Assembly (NCBI GenBank): GCA_043785105.1
Contig: JAYVXO010000198.1
Coordinates: 1 to 64,000, forward strand
Length of the DNA stretch: 64,000 bases
Direction of reading: 5' to 3'
Source of the DNA: Fimbriiglobus sp043785105
GTDB taxonomy: Bacteria; Planctomycetota; Planctomycetia; Gemmatales; Gemmataceae
Shown: positions 25,182 to 34,030 of the stretch, in pieces
Position numbering within the stretch: the stretch's first letter is position 1
Layout: the number at the start of each line of letters is the position of its first letter
Made by a program: the position numbers and the translations under genes
Notes under the pieces: model-generated
What the model was told of the DNA's origin: nothing
The model's input: the letters and a program-made list of their open reading frames with translations, nothing else
Databases searched by the model: none

Positions 25182-27401
25182 TTAGTTTAGCGGCCTGGTT
25201 GGGACTTTGAGAAAATCTTCGGTGTCACCCGGCGGTGTATAAAAGCTCGCCGTCTCGGGATGGACAAGTTTTAGCAGCGAGCAAAAGTCTTCAAATTCTT
25301 CAACCGTGATTGTCCGAGTCCGGCGGTAGATGTTCACCCGAACTCCTCCGTTCAACGCAAACGATTCTGGCAACTTCTCGAAGGCCCACCCCACACCCTT
25401 GCACTTCACTAACAACTCCGTCGGGATCAGCACCAGGTGTTGTTCCTCTTGATAAAGATGCGTTTGCGGCGGCGTTGCCACAATGACGATCGACGCGCGA
25501 AACAGGTTCGTCGGGAACCCGTTGACGCGGTCCACGTCTTGCGTTGGTAACACACGTCGAGCATCAATCAACGACTCTTGCAACGACCGATTCGCTTGCT
25601 GAACCGTAGTCGTGTTCAGTGTTGGCGAACTGGAAATCACTGCGGTCATGCCGTTTTCTGCCACCGCTTGTTCATTGACGTATCGCAACAATCGCCTCAG
25701 TTCCGGCAGGTCGTCCCGGATCAGTGGCGGGTAGCGTAGCGGTGATACGATTGGCAACAAACGCGAATGCTCGATCAGCGGGGTGGGCCAGAACATCAGG
25801 TTCATCGACACCCCGAGTAGTCCCGTAATTCCGAGAACGACCACGCCTCGCAACCAATGTGGTGACGTGCCCAGAAGCCGGACGATGGCCAGCGACGGTA
25901 TCAACAGGTACATCGGCAGCAGTAAGTAGTCGTGGTGCGTGCCCATGTCTTGGGTTCGCAAAAAGTGAAGCAGCATGATCGGCGATAGCAGGAACACGAA
26001 CAGGCCCGCTCGCCGCGTGTCACGATAAAACACCAGCACACCCAGACCAATTCCGACCGCAACCAGTTGCCCCCAACCACAATTCATCAGCGGGGTTAGG
26101 AGTCGGTCCCCGAACGAGCCACTAGATTTGTACGCGGTGTAGGCGTCCGCGTAGTTCGTCGTGAGAACGCGATGCACCCAGGGCGTTGCCACGATCGAGA
26201 GTGTTGTTACCAACCCGACACCCATCAACCCCAGCGACCAGAATCCACGGCCCGCTACTTTCGCACCACGCCAGCCAGCCAAGTACCATCCCCGAATGAC
26301 GGCAACCGTCGCGTCGATACCGGCTAGCAAGAAAAACGCCACGATGAAGAAGCAGTACCACCGCCGAAACAGAGCCAGAAGCGTCAACAGCGCAATCAGG
26401 GTGACCACGTGCGATACCCGAAGTTGCGTCACCGGCCTGCCGAGATAGATTCCGAGAATGGCAATGACAATCGCCACACCGCCGATGTCCAAATATCCGC
26501 GAACCAGCGGCATCCAACAAATGGGGCAGAGTAGTGTCACGACCAACGGCACCGCGACCCCAAACCACCCCGCCGCTGGCACAAACCGTGTGACAAACTG
26601 CCACGCGACGACGGCGACACTCGCCAGATACAGATTCACAATCGCTAACTGATACACAAGTCGCGTATCCCCGAATAACGCCACGACCACGGCGGGAGCA
26701 AACGCCGGTGTCAACCCGTAGTCATCGTTCCGCACCGATTGCGAAAACTCCGTCCCAATCGCACCGAGATTCTGATTGTGAAGCGTCGCGGCAAACTCCG
26801 CCGTCCGGTTCCAATACACCATGAAGTCCCAGTAATACACCGTTTGTTCCTGTTGCACGTACCAGACGGTGAACGCATTCACCACGGCCATCAGTGCGAT
26901 AAATAGCACGACATCACCGAGCCGAATTCGGGGAGTTGGCCACGTCCGGTCTTCAACGACCATCGCAGGGAAAAGCCGTCGATCAAGTGCCAACACTGCC
27001 AGCGCCAGTGCTGCGAACATCAGACCGACCAGGATCATTTCTGCGCATTGCAACACGATCTGAAGGGGGAGTTGCCAAGTGACGCGATGCAGCCAAAGCG
27101 TGTCCGCGAACGGCGACCCCCACCACAGCACGAGGAAAATGCCGTACCCAATTGATAACCCCGCCAAGTTCCATCGAACTGACGGCGTCAGTGTTGCAAA
27201 ACCGGGGACCAAGTAGCGTGAGATGAACAATCGAGTCGGGAGCCACAACAAAAGTGCGGTCACGAATTCCAGAATGAACCAAAGCTGTCGCGTCGGGGCG
27301 GGCGTGAAGTGATGGCAATAACTGAGGGCAATAACACCAACGGCATGGGCCACCAGAATCGAAGCGAGTTCGCGGACGACTCGGGCCGGTCGGTCACTCA
27401 T
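25182..27401 (-). CDS. multi-spanning membrane glycosyltransferase-like protein
   Basis: About 739 residues, starting at the ATG 27401 that overlaps the GT2 stop (TGATG). It has roughly ten to twelve hydrophobic segments, for example LASILVAHAVGVIALSY and VVLFIALMAVVNAFTVWYV. A periplasmic-looking loop carries DFMVYWNRTAEFAATLHN, reminiscent of the first loop of GT39/PMT-like lipid-linked sugar transferases. The soluble C-terminus (about 560-739) holds no recognised motif. It is translationally coupled to a GT2 polyprenyl-phosphate-sugar synthase-like gene, which fits transfer of that sugar to an envelope glycan. Assignment is by topology and context only. Confidence 0.7.
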   Translation of the reverse strand: MSDRPARVVRELASILVAHAVGVIALSYCHHFTPAPTRQLWFILEFVTALLLWLPTRLFISRYLVPGFATLTPSVRWNLAGLSIGYGIFLVLWWGSPFADTLWLHRVTWQLPLQIVLQCAEMILVGLMFAALALAVLALDRRLFPAMVVEDRTWPTPRIRLGDVVLFIALMAVVNAFTVWYVQQEQTVYYWDFMVYWNRTAEFAATLHNQNLGAIGTEFSQSVRNDDYGLTPAFAPAVVVALFGDTRLVYQLAIVNLYLASVAVVAWQFVTRFVPAAGWFGVAVPLVVTLLCPICWMPLVRGYLDIGGVAIVIAILGIYLGRPVTQLRVSHVVTLIALLTLLALFRRWYCFFIVAFFLLAGIDATVAVIRGWYLAGWRGAKVAGRGFWSLGLMGVGLVTTLSIVATPWVHRVLTTNYADAYTAYKSSGSFGDRLLTPLMNCGWGQLVAVGIGLGVLVFYRDTRRAGLFVFLLSPIMLLHFLRTQDMGTHHDYLLLPMYLLIPSLAIVRLLGTSPHWLRGVVVLGITGLLGVSMNLMFWPTPLIEHSRLLPIVSPLRYPPLIRDDLPELRRLLRYVNEQAVAENGMTAVISSSPTLNTTTVQQANRSLQESLIDARRVLPTQDVDRVNGFPTNLFRASIVIVATPPQTHLYQEEQHLVLIPTELLVKCKGVGWAFEKLPESFALNGGVRVNIYRRTRTITVEEFEDFCSLLKLVHPETASFYTPPGDTEDFLKVPTRPLN

Positions 27402-28387
27402 CACGCAACATCCCGTCGCGGGCGATCGAGCGCCACAGTGACAGCGGCACCACCGTGAACGATTTGCTCAATTACGAATAGCGGTCGGCCCCGAACTTCG
27501 CTGTACATCCGGCCCAGGTATTCGCCGATCACGCCAATCGTCAGAAATTGCCCGCCGGCCAACATCAACACGAGGGCAGTCAATAACCCGATCGTCGGCA
27601 CTTCACCGTGTGCGACAAACCACCACGCGGCCAACATCAACGTGAGCATCGCGCTGGCAACACAGCCCCCACCGGCCCGCATGGCGAGTGTCAGTGGTTT
27701 CACGGAGAACCCAGTGATGGCATCCCACGCGAAACGCAGCATCTTGCGGAACGTGTAGTGGGTTTCCCCCGCAGCACGCGGGTGGCGTTCGTACAAGTAC
27801 GGCACCTGTTTGAACCCGATCCAACTCACCATACCGCGCACAAACCGATGGTGTTCCGGCATCGCCAAAAATTGATCCAGCACACGGCGAGTCATCAGCC
27901 GGAAATCGCCGGTGTCACGTGGGATCGAAGCATCCGCGAGCCATTCGAGTAACCGATAAAAGACGAACGCCGTCACCTTCTTGAACACCGTTTCGCCGGG
28001 TCGTGATGCCCGTTGCCCGTAAACCACGTCCGCATTTTCGCGGGCCATGATCGCCAACATTTCCGGCAACGCTTCGGGCGGGTCTTGCAAGTCCGCATCC
28101 AGTATCAAAATCTGGTTGCCACGGCACACGCTCAATCCGGCAGTGAGGGCAAGTTGGTGGCCGTGGTTGCGCGACAGGTTCACACAGACCATCCGCGCAT
28201 CCCGTGCCGCTAGATCGTTGAGCTTGCCCCAAGTCCCGTCCTTCGACCCATCGTTCACGAACACAATTTCCGTATCCACCCCAACGTCGTCACAGACGCG
28301 CGCCAGCCGTTCATGGAGCGCATCCAGAACGAGTTCCTCGTTGTAACAAGGAATGACGACGGACAATTCGGGGGGAGTCGTAGTCAT
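27401..28387 (-). CDS. GT2 polyprenyl-phosphate glycosyltransferase (GtrB/DPM1-like)
   Basis: 328 residues. The N-terminal GT-A domain contains ELSVVIPCYNEELVLDALH, EIVFVNDGSKDGTW and the metal/donor motif LILDADLQDPPE; then GDFRLMTRRVLDQF and MVSWIGFKQVPYLYERHPR. The C-terminus has two membrane helices. This is the architecture of GtrB/dolichol-phosphate-mannose-synthase-like enzymes, which load a sugar onto undecaprenyl phosphate. The stop is coupled to the following multi-spanning gene, the probable flippase or transferase partner. Sugar donor not determinable. Confidence 0.92.
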   Translation of the reverse strand: MTTTPPELSVVIPCYNEELVLDALHERLARVCDDVGVDTEIVFVNDGSKDGTWGKLNDLAARDARMVCVNLSRNHGHQLALTAGLSVCRGNQILILDADLQDPPEALPEMLAIMARENADVVYGQRASRPGETVFKKVTAFVFYRLLEWLADASIPRDTGDFRLMTRRVLDQFLAMPEHHRFVRGMVSWIGFKQVPYLYERHPRAAGETHYTFRKMLRFAWDAITGFSVKPLTLAMRAGGGCVASAMLTLMLAAWWFVAHGEVPTIGLLTALVLMLAGGQFLTIGVIGEYLGRMYSEVRGRPLFVIEQIVHGGAAVTVALDRPRRDVA

Positions 28388-28463
28388 CCAAACCCTCAGC
28401 AGCCAGAACCAACACCGTGGCCAAAGTTAATCGCAGCAAGTCGGGCGTGTCAACGGCAACGTG

Positions 28464-28499
28464 CTAATGGATCAGCACGTTCGCATCAACGTAAATCAC
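28464..28499 (-). pseudogene. truncated PIN-domain toxin start (VapC-like)
   Basis: A GTG at 28499 overlaps the antitoxin stop (GTGA) and encodes VIYVDANVLIH, then TAG at 28464-28466. IYVDANVLI is the hallmark N-terminus of PIN-domain VapC toxins, with the first acidic active-site residue. No continuation is visible before the glycosyltransferase start at 28387, so the toxin is reduced to 11 codons. Deletion at the 3' side is inferred. Confidence 0.7.
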
Positions 28500-28705
28500 G
28501 ACTCGCCCCAGGCGTCTCGCTCGTCTTGAATTTGCGTTGCGATGTCGGCACCGCTCCGAAGAATTGGAGCCTTCCCGAATAGGTCAAATACGGACGGTGC
28601 AAGAGTGAGAGCCACCCTCGGTTTTTCTCGGAGAGTATTCACCAACGACTCCACTGCCCGAACCACAGCAGGTGGAAGCCCTGTTACGTCGATAGTTTGC
28701 GACAT
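28496..28705 (-). CDS. VapB-like antitoxin, orphaned
   Basis: 69 residues from ATG 28705 (MSQTIDVTGLPPAVVRAVES); an upstream ATG at 28768 adds 21 unlikely residues. The N-terminal TIDVTGLPPAVVRAVESLVN pattern matches small antitoxins found beside PIN toxins. The middle and C-terminal part (PSVFDLFGKAPILRSGADIA) would contact the toxin. Its stop codon overlaps the start of the PIN toxin remnant. With the toxin gone, it may survive by anti-addiction or neutral persistence. It is on the same strand as hisS, beginning 41 nt after the hisS stop. Confidence 0.7.
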   Translation of the reverse strand: MSQTIDVTGLPPAVVRAVESLVNTLREKPRVALTLAPSVFDLFGKAPILRSGADIATQIQDERDAWGES

Positions 28706-28745
28706 GGCATTCCTCGCGGGTCGGTACCGATTCCGATCATCACCT

Positions 28746-30092
28746 TCACCGCAACAATTCCGTGACACGTTGCACTAGCTCGTTCGCGGGCACGGTCACT
28801 TCTTCGCGCTTGGCGAGGTCTTTGATTTTCCACACGCCGTTGGCGAACTCGTCGCCGCCGGCGATGAGGGCGAGTTTGAAGCCGCGCTTGTCGGCGTACT
28901 CGAATTGGGCCTTCAGCTTCTTAGCCTCGGGGTACACTTCGACGGCAATGCCAGCGGCGCGGAGTTCCTTGGCAACCCGTTGATAGTCACCAAGTCGGGT
29001 GCTGTCGAAGTACAACATCAGGGCTTGGGCGGGCGTGGATTGGCCGGTGAGCCACGGGTGTTTGATTTCATCCATTGCGGTTAACAACCGATCAACACCC
29101 AAGGATGCACCGACGCCGGGCAGGACTTGCTTGGTGTACTTGCTAGCGAGATTGTCGTATCGACCCCCTGAGCAAACGCTGCCGATGCCGGGTAGGTCGG
29201 CCAGGAAGGTTTCGTAAATCGTGCCGGTGTAATAGTCCAGACCCCGAGCGATGCTCAGGTCAATCCGGATGCGGCCTTCCGGGATGCCAACGGCAGCGGT
29301 GACCGCGAGCAGTTCACGCAACCGCTTCACGCCTTCCTGCGTTTTTTCGTTGCTGCCAAACAGGGATTCGACACGATCCAACAAGTCCGCGTTGCTACCC
29401 TCAGCGTCGGAAAGTGTCAGGACGTTCGCGGCTTGTTCGGCGGTCACCCTGGCTTCGCGGACCATTTCTTCGATCACTTTGTCGCGGCCGATTTTCAACA
29501 ACTTGTCGAGTGATCGCAACAGCGGCACCGCCTTGTCCGCCACGCCGATGCTTTCCAGCAAGCCGTTCAGCACGAGACGATTGTTAACGCGGATCGTGAA
29601 TCGGTCGAAGTTGAGAGCGTTGAAAAGATCGTTGATGACGAGAATCACTTCGATGTCGGCGGCGTTCGCCGTGGTGCCGATCGTGTCAAAGTCGCACTGC
29701 CAAAACTCGCGGTAACGTCCCGCCGCCGTGTTCTCCCCGCGCCACACCGGCCCCATCGCGTACCGCTTGAACGGGGTGCCAAGCGTCGGGACGTACTGCG
29801 CGGCGAACCGGGCAAATGGGACGGTCAGGTCGAACCGCATCGCCACGTCGCGGTCGCCATGATCCTTAAAGCGATACACCAGCCGGTCCGACTCCTCGCC
29901 CCCCTTGCCGAGTAGCACTTCGGCGTATTCGAGTGCGGGCGTGTCGATCGGCGCGAAGCCGTAGGAACGATACACGTCGCGGGCGGTTTGCAGCACCCGT
30001 TCACGCGGGATCATGAGCTTGGGTTCGTAATCGCGGAACCCCTTCAAGGTGCGCGGTTCAATCAACTGAGACACAGCGTGATCCTCTGCCAT
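28746..30092 (-). CDS. hisS: histidyl-tRNA synthetase
   Basis: Class II aminoacyl-tRNA synthetase that charges tRNA-His. Signatures: GFRDYEPKLM near the N-terminus, motif 1 region VYRSYGFAPIDTPALEY, motif 2 GRYREFWQCDFDTIGT, the histidine loop GLDYYTGTIYE, and motif 3 GASLGVDRLL. The C-terminal anticodon-binding domain has AGIAVEVYPEAKKLKAQFEYADKRG. Start chosen at ATG 30092 (MAEDHAVSQLIEPRTLKG), about 448 residues. Other in-frame ATGs lie at 30101 and 30104. A palindromic repeat region precedes the gene. Length is at the upper end of the usual range. Confidence 0.97.
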   Translation of the reverse strand: MAEDHAVSQLIEPRTLKGFRDYEPKLMIPRERVLQTARDVYRSYGFAPIDTPALEYAEVLLGKGGEESDRLVYRFKDHGDRDVAMRFDLTVPFARFAAQYVPTLGTPFKRYAMGPVWRGENTAAGRYREFWQCDFDTIGTTANAADIEVILVINDLFNALNFDRFTIRVNNRLVLNGLLESIGVADKAVPLLRSLDKLLKIGRDKVIEEMVREARVTAEQAANVLTLSDAEGSNADLLDRVESLFGSNEKTQEGVKRLRELLAVTAAVGIPEGRIRIDLSIARGLDYYTGTIYETFLADLPGIGSVCSGGRYDNLASKYTKQVLPGVGASLGVDRLLTAMDEIKHPWLTGQSTPAQALMLYFDSTRLGDYQRVAKELRAAGIAVEVYPEAKKLKAQFEYADKRGFKLALIAGGDEFANGVWKIKDLAKREEVTVPANELVQRVTELLR

Positions 30093-30108
30093 CGCAACCA
30101 TCACGCAC

Positions 30109-30235
30109 GATTCACCACGAATCGCACGAATCAGACGAATTAATCAAAAAACTAGGAACGGATTCACGTCATCAATTCTTTGTTAGCTGATTTCTGATTC
30201 GTTTGATTCGTTTGATTCGTGTTATTCGTGGTGAG
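30109..30235. repeat. imperfect inverted repeat of ACGAATC-type units
   Basis: Left arm about 30109-30146 (CACCACGAATCGCACGAATC and on) and right arm about 30188-30235 (TGATTCGTTTGATTCGTGTT and on) are largely complementary. The unit ACGAATN(3-4) repeats several times per arm. It lies between the minus-strand genes for the site-2 protease and hisS. Interpreted as a REP-type palindrome; no T run makes it a standard terminator. Confidence 0.7.
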
Positions 30236-30248
30236 TAACTGTTTTGGG

Positions 30249-31403
30249 TTAGCGGTTCTTGTATCGGGTGCTGACTCGCTTCATGAAGCGGTTTTCTTCT
30301 TCGGTCAGCGCGGCTTTGCCCTGGCGGGCAATTTTATCGAGGAGTTGGTCCATGCGTTCTTCGTCGCGGTGTTGCTCGTCCATTTCGCGTTGCATCCGCT
30401 TCACGTTTCGGGCGGTCACCCAGCGTTTGATGAGGCCCTGCCGCTTGGCTTGGGGGGGTGGAATTTCGTCCTGATCCAGGCTCGGGTAGCCCTGGGAGAA
30501 GTCGCCGTATTCGGAATCTTCCAGTTCCATCGCGTTCATTTTCATCCAGCAACCAAACGCGATGAACAGCCCGAGTGCCATCGGCCACACCTCGTTGGAT
30601 GCGAAGCTCGCAATCAACATCAGCACCGCCGAAACGTAGCCCGCATACGCCGCGACCGCGATGCCATTGGTGTAGCTGCTTCGTGCCCAGACAATGCCTT
30701 GCAAAATCTGCCCCCCGTCCAGCGGGTAGCCGGGGATCAGCGCTAACAACAACAACACCCAACTCAGCCAGAAGACTCGGTTGACCCAGACCAACCACGT
30801 CTGCGCCACGGCCCGTTCGGCTTTTAACTTCACCGCCGCGTCATGCAGTTCGGTCGGGTTGTTCAACTTCGACGCCATGTCATCGCTCGGCTTCACAGGG
30901 TCGGCGGTGCCGGGTTCGTAAAGTCGGAGGCCGTACTGACTGGTGTAAATCCGCCCGTCTTTGTAGTTCCGCATTTCCGAGACATACGGGTCGCCGAACG
31001 GGTTCAGGGTCGGGAAAAATCCCGCACCCGCAATCGCCACGAAGCACAGTAAGCAGATCGCCATGTTCACTAGCGGCCCGCCCATCGCGGTGAAGGTGTG
31101 TGCCCACCAGTGCCGGGGGACTTCTGGGAACGCCAGTCCACCAAGTGGCCACAGGATCACTTCCTTCGCTCCACCGTCCATCATCCGGGCCACGAAGCAG
31201 TGGCCGAATTCGTGAAGCAATACAAGACCGAACCACAACGGAATGGTGACCACGAAAATTTCAAAGATCCGTTCCTGCCCCGTGGCTTGAGACGCCTGGC
31301 GCAAGAAGTGGCCCAGGATGAAAATGAGGTAGCAGATGTGCAGTTTGACGGGGACGCCGAATGACCGAAAGATCGGAAACGCCCAGTTCATCGGATCACG
31401 CAT
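30249..31403 (-). CDS. site-2-protease-type membrane metalloprotease (M50)
   Basis: About 384 residues with several membrane segments. Zinc site HEFGH (residues 64-68) in GLVLLHEFGHCFVARMMDG and the second motif IPGYPLDGGQILQ, in place of the canonical NPDGG, are both present. That is the M50/site-2-protease arrangement of intramembrane zinc proteases, which process membrane-bound regulators or propeptides. A hydrophilic C-terminal tail with an Arg/Glu-rich coil (QREMDEQHRDEERMDQLL) follows the core and is less usual. The ATG at 31403 is preferred to 31415. Substrate unknown; the gene is single, upstream of hisS on the same strand. Confidence 0.88.
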   Translation of the reverse strand: MRDPMNWAFPIFRSFGVPVKLHICYLIFILGHFLRQASQATGQERIFEIFVVTIPLWFGLVLLHEFGHCFVARMMDGGAKEVILWPLGGLAFPEVPRHWWAHTFTAMGGPLVNMAICLLCFVAIAGAGFFPTLNPFGDPYVSEMRNYKDGRIYTSQYGLRLYEPGTADPVKPSDDMASKLNNPTELHDAAVKLKAERAVAQTWLVWVNRVFWLSWVLLLLALIPGYPLDGGQILQGIVWARSSYTNGIAVAAYAGYVSAVLMLIASFASNEVWPMALGLFIAFGCWMKMNAMELEDSEYGDFSQGYPSLDQDEIPPPQAKRQGLIKRWVTARNVKRMQREMDEQHRDEERMDQLLDKIARQGKAALTEEENRFMKRVSTRYKNR

Positions 31404-31491
31404 CGGGCCTACCACAGCTATAGAACGAAGAGTCGAATCGTCTGCCTTATCCTATCATCGTAGCTCATGACTCGCAATAAAACCCAACGGC

Positions 31492-32213
31492 TCAAACGTC
31501 GGGGTCCAATCCCGCAGCGAGCATTTTGGCCCGCATCTTCGCCAATATCTGGACTGCGTCATCGGCTCGTTTCGCTTCTCGATCGGCTCGCTTCGCTTCT
31601 CGCTTCGCCCGTTTTGTTTCCATGTCGGCCTGCTCAGCGCGTTCGCTGACCTCGACGAACGTCAGAAATCGCTGGCCGTTGGCACCGTAAACGTGCAGGT
31701 CCGCATCGACCAACTCGAACCGAATGCCGAGTCGCGGGCTGACAAACTTGACCCAGTTCTTGATCGCGGTCACGCCCCGATTGGTGCGAACGAACCCTTG
31801 CAGGATGTTGTCATCCGGGTCGTAGATGTAGAACTCCTCGGCACCGTGGTTGAAGTAAAATTCCTGCTTGTCGAGCATTTCTTGGCGGGTGTTGCTCGGC
31901 GATAAAATCTCGAAGATCACTTGCGGAAAGGTGTGGCCTTCTTTCCACACTTTGTAACTGCCACGGTGGCCCTTGGGGCGTCCGAACGCGATGTGGACGT
32001 CCGGGGCCGTGACAGCTTTGCTATCGCCCTCAACCGCGCAGATGAAGTTGTCCATCGCAACGAACACGTTCGGATCGTCCCGAAATTGGGCGTCGAGGTT
32101 GCCCAAATCGTGACGATCCACTCGGCCTGTTTCGTGTTTTCGGCCATCGGTTTGCCGTCGGAATCGGGGTAATCAACGGTGCCGACAGATAGCGAGCGAT
32201 GCGGTGAAATCAT
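31492..32213 (-). pseudogene. Uma2-family endonuclease-fold gene with a -1 frameshift
   Basis: The N-terminus from ATG 32213 (MISPHRSLSVGTVDYPDSDG, then PMAENTKQAEWIVTIW) and the main body (GNLDAQFRDDPNVFVAMDNF onward, to 31492) lie in different frames. The body has the Uma2/DUF820 restriction-endonuclease-like core DVHIAFGRPK, PQVIFEILSPSNTRQ and EEFYIYDPDDN. Restoring one G in the GGG at 32102-32104 (plus strand CCC) would join them as TIW-GNLDAQF. The C-terminus is a coiled coil of KRAKREAKRADREAKR repeats. As read the gene is broken; a sequencing error is an alternative. Confidence 0.75.
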
Positions 32214-32285
32214 GGCTTGGCTCTCCTCAAAAAACGACTACCTGAGTTTACCAGATTGAACTGTCGGTATGTTCCGAAATCCAAA

Positions 32286-33890
32286 TCACGTCGTCGGCGG
32301 CATGACTTCGGGCGGCACGTCATCGGTGGGCTTGAGCCGATCACGGAGATCGCGGGAGACCATGCGATTGATGACAGCCAAGTACGCCAAGGCACTCGCT
32401 TCGACGATGTCGGTCGAAACGGCGCGGGCGTGGACTCGCTTCCCGAGGTGTTCGGCCTCGACGTAGGCTTCCCCTTGGGCGTCGGTCCCGACGGTGACGG
32501 CACGGATTCGGTAATCGACTAACTTCACCGCCATGCCGGTGATGCGGTCCAATGTTTTGAAGACAGCATCCACGGGGCCGTCACCAGTCGCGGCATCTTT
32601 CAAAATCGTGCCGTCGCTACGCCACAAGCAAACCGCCGCGCTGGGCAACGTCCCGGTCCCGGCGTTGCAGGTGAAGGCTTGCAGGGTGTACAGCTTTTGT
32701 GCGGACGATTGCAGTTGCTCTTCGGCCAGGGCTTCGATGTCCGCATCGTAGATGTCTTTCTTGCGGTCCGCCAACAGCTTGAATTTGTCGAACACCTTGT
32801 TGAGTTGGTCGTCCGTCAGGTGGTAGTTCAAATCCTGAATCCGTTGCCGCAACGCCGCCCGCCCGCTGTGCTTGCCCAACACGAGTTCGGTCCGTGGGAT
32901 GCCGACGTCTTCGGGCTTCATGATTTCGTAAGTGCTGCGGTCTTTCAACATGCCGTCTTGGTGAATGCCCGCTTCGTGGGCGAACGCATTCGCCCCGACG
33001 ATGGCTTTGTTGCGTTGCACCTGCATTCCGGTCACGTGCGACAACTTTCGGCTAATCGGCTGAAGCAGCTTGGTGTTGATGCTGGTGTACAACCCGAAGA
33101 AATCCTGCCGCGTGCGCAGCGCCATGACGACTTCTTCGAGCGCGGTGTTGCCCGCCCGTTCACCGATGCCGTTGATGGTGCATTCGACTTGCCGCGCGCC
33201 TTCGCCCAGCGCCGCCAAGGTGTTCGCGGTGGCCATCCCCAGGTCGTCGTGGCAATGCACGCTGATGACGACGGTGTCGATGCCACGCACGTGCTTCTTG
33301 AGGTGGCGAATGACACTCGCGTAATGGGACGGGACCGCGTAGCCCACGGTGTCTGGAATGTTCAGCGTCGTCGCCCCGGCTTCGATCGCTTTTTCGACCA
33401 CTTCCACCAGGAAATCGAGTTCGGTCCGGGCCGCGTCTTCGGGGGAAAATTCCACGTCTTCAATCAGTGCCCTGGCCCGCTTCACGCTTTCGACGGCACG
33501 GGCCACGACCTCGGCGGGGGTCATGCGTAGCTTGAATTCCCGGTGAATCGCGCTGGTCGCCAAGAAGACGTGAACACGGGGCCGCAACGAATCCTTCACC
33601 GCCGCTGCCGCCTTGTCGATGTCCGCCGGGTTACAGCGAGCCAGTCCGCAAATGACCGGCCCTTGAACTTGGCGCGCGATCGCCTGCACCGACTCAAAGT
33701 CCCCCGGCGACGCAATGGGGAACCCGGCTTCGATCACGTCCACCCCGAGGTCGTTGAGCGCGTGGGCGATCTCAAGTTTCTCGTTGAGGTTCATGCTGCA
33801 GCCGGGGCTTTGCTCGCCGTCACGCAGCGTGGTGTCGAAAATAATCACCCGGTTCGGATCGACGATCGGACTCATCTCTTCCTCGCTCAT
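32286..33890 (-). CDS. leuA: 2-isopropylmalate synthase
   Basis: Condenses acetyl-CoA and 2-oxoisovalerate in the first committed step of leucine synthesis. Signatures: VIIFDTTLRDGEQSPGCSMN at the N-terminus, VHCHDDLGMATANTLAA with the metal-binding His pair, and GANAFAHEAGIHQDG. The C-terminal half is the allosteric leucine-binding LeuA dimerisation domain (TGTLPSAAVCLWRSDG). About 534 residues from ATG 33890; ATG 33875 is an alternative. Upstream lies an apparent leucine attenuator, so expression is probably leucine-sensitive at two levels, attenuation and feedback inhibition. Confidence 0.97.
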   Translation of the reverse strand: MSEEEMSPIVDPNRVIIFDTTLRDGEQSPGCSMNLNEKLEIAHALNDLGVDVIEAGFPIASPGDFESVQAIARQVQGPVICGLARCNPADIDKAAAAVKDSLRPRVHVFLATSAIHREFKLRMTPAEVVARAVESVKRARALIEDVEFSPEDAARTELDFLVEVVEKAIEAGATTLNIPDTVGYAVPSHYASVIRHLKKHVRGIDTVVISVHCHDDLGMATANTLAALGEGARQVECTINGIGERAGNTALEEVVMALRTRQDFFGLYTSINTKLLQPISRKLSHVTGMQVQRNKAIVGANAFAHEAGIHQDGMLKDRSTYEIMKPEDVGIPRTELVLGKHSGRAALRQRIQDLNYHLTDDQLNKVFDKFKLLADRKKDIYDADIEALAEEQLQSSAQKLYTLQAFTCNAGTGTLPSAAVCLWRSDGTILKDAATGDGPVDAVFKTLDRITGMAVKLVDYRIRAVTVGTDAQGEAYVEAEHLGKRVHARAVSTDIVEASALAYLAVINRMVSRDLRDRLKPTDDVPPEVMPPTT

Positions 33891-33921
33891 GTCGCCGTGG
33901 GAAATAACCGCCTGAAACGCA

Positions 33922-33956
33922 AACGGCCCCGGAACCACTGGTGTTCCGGGGCCGTT
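33922..33956 (-). terminator. attenuator terminator hairpin upstream of leuA
   Basis: Arms 33956-33943 (AACGGCCCCGGAAC) and 33935-33922 (its complement) form a perfect 14-bp, GC-rich stem with a 7-nt loop. They lie between the putative leader peptide and leuA and are followed by T-rich GTTTGCGTTT, weak for a terminator. Part of the left arm can alternatively pair with the leader segment CGGGGTCCGTTC at 34004-33993 with one bulged T, so terminator and antiterminator appear mutually exclusive. Confidence 0.7.
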
Positions 33957-33973
33957 CTAATTGTTCTCGCAAG

Positions 33974-34030
33974 TCAACTCGCGCGAACAGTGGAACGGAC
34001 CCCGTAAAGCCGAAGGAGTAGTGTGTCCAT
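33974..34030 (-). CDS. putative leucine leader peptide (leuL-like)
   Basis: An 18-residue open frame, MDTLLLRLYGVRSTVRAS, from ATG 34030 to TGA at 33974-33976. Four leucine codons cluster (CTA CTC CTT CGG CTT), and the segment that can form the antiterminator starts two codons after the last one. The stop lies 17 nt before the terminator stem and 83 nt before the leuA start. This is the standard layout of ribosome-mediated leu attenuation. No strong Shine-Dalgarno is seen (GCACGACTT upstream), which is common in planctomycetes. Too short for ordinary gene callers. Function inferred from architecture. Confidence 0.6.
   Translation of the reverse strand: MDTLLLRLYGVRSTVRAS

Noticed and set aside
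28388..28463. Remaining part of the PIN toxin downstream of the 11-codon remnant
   Set aside because: No acidic-residue PIN motifs in any frame before the glycosyltransferase start.
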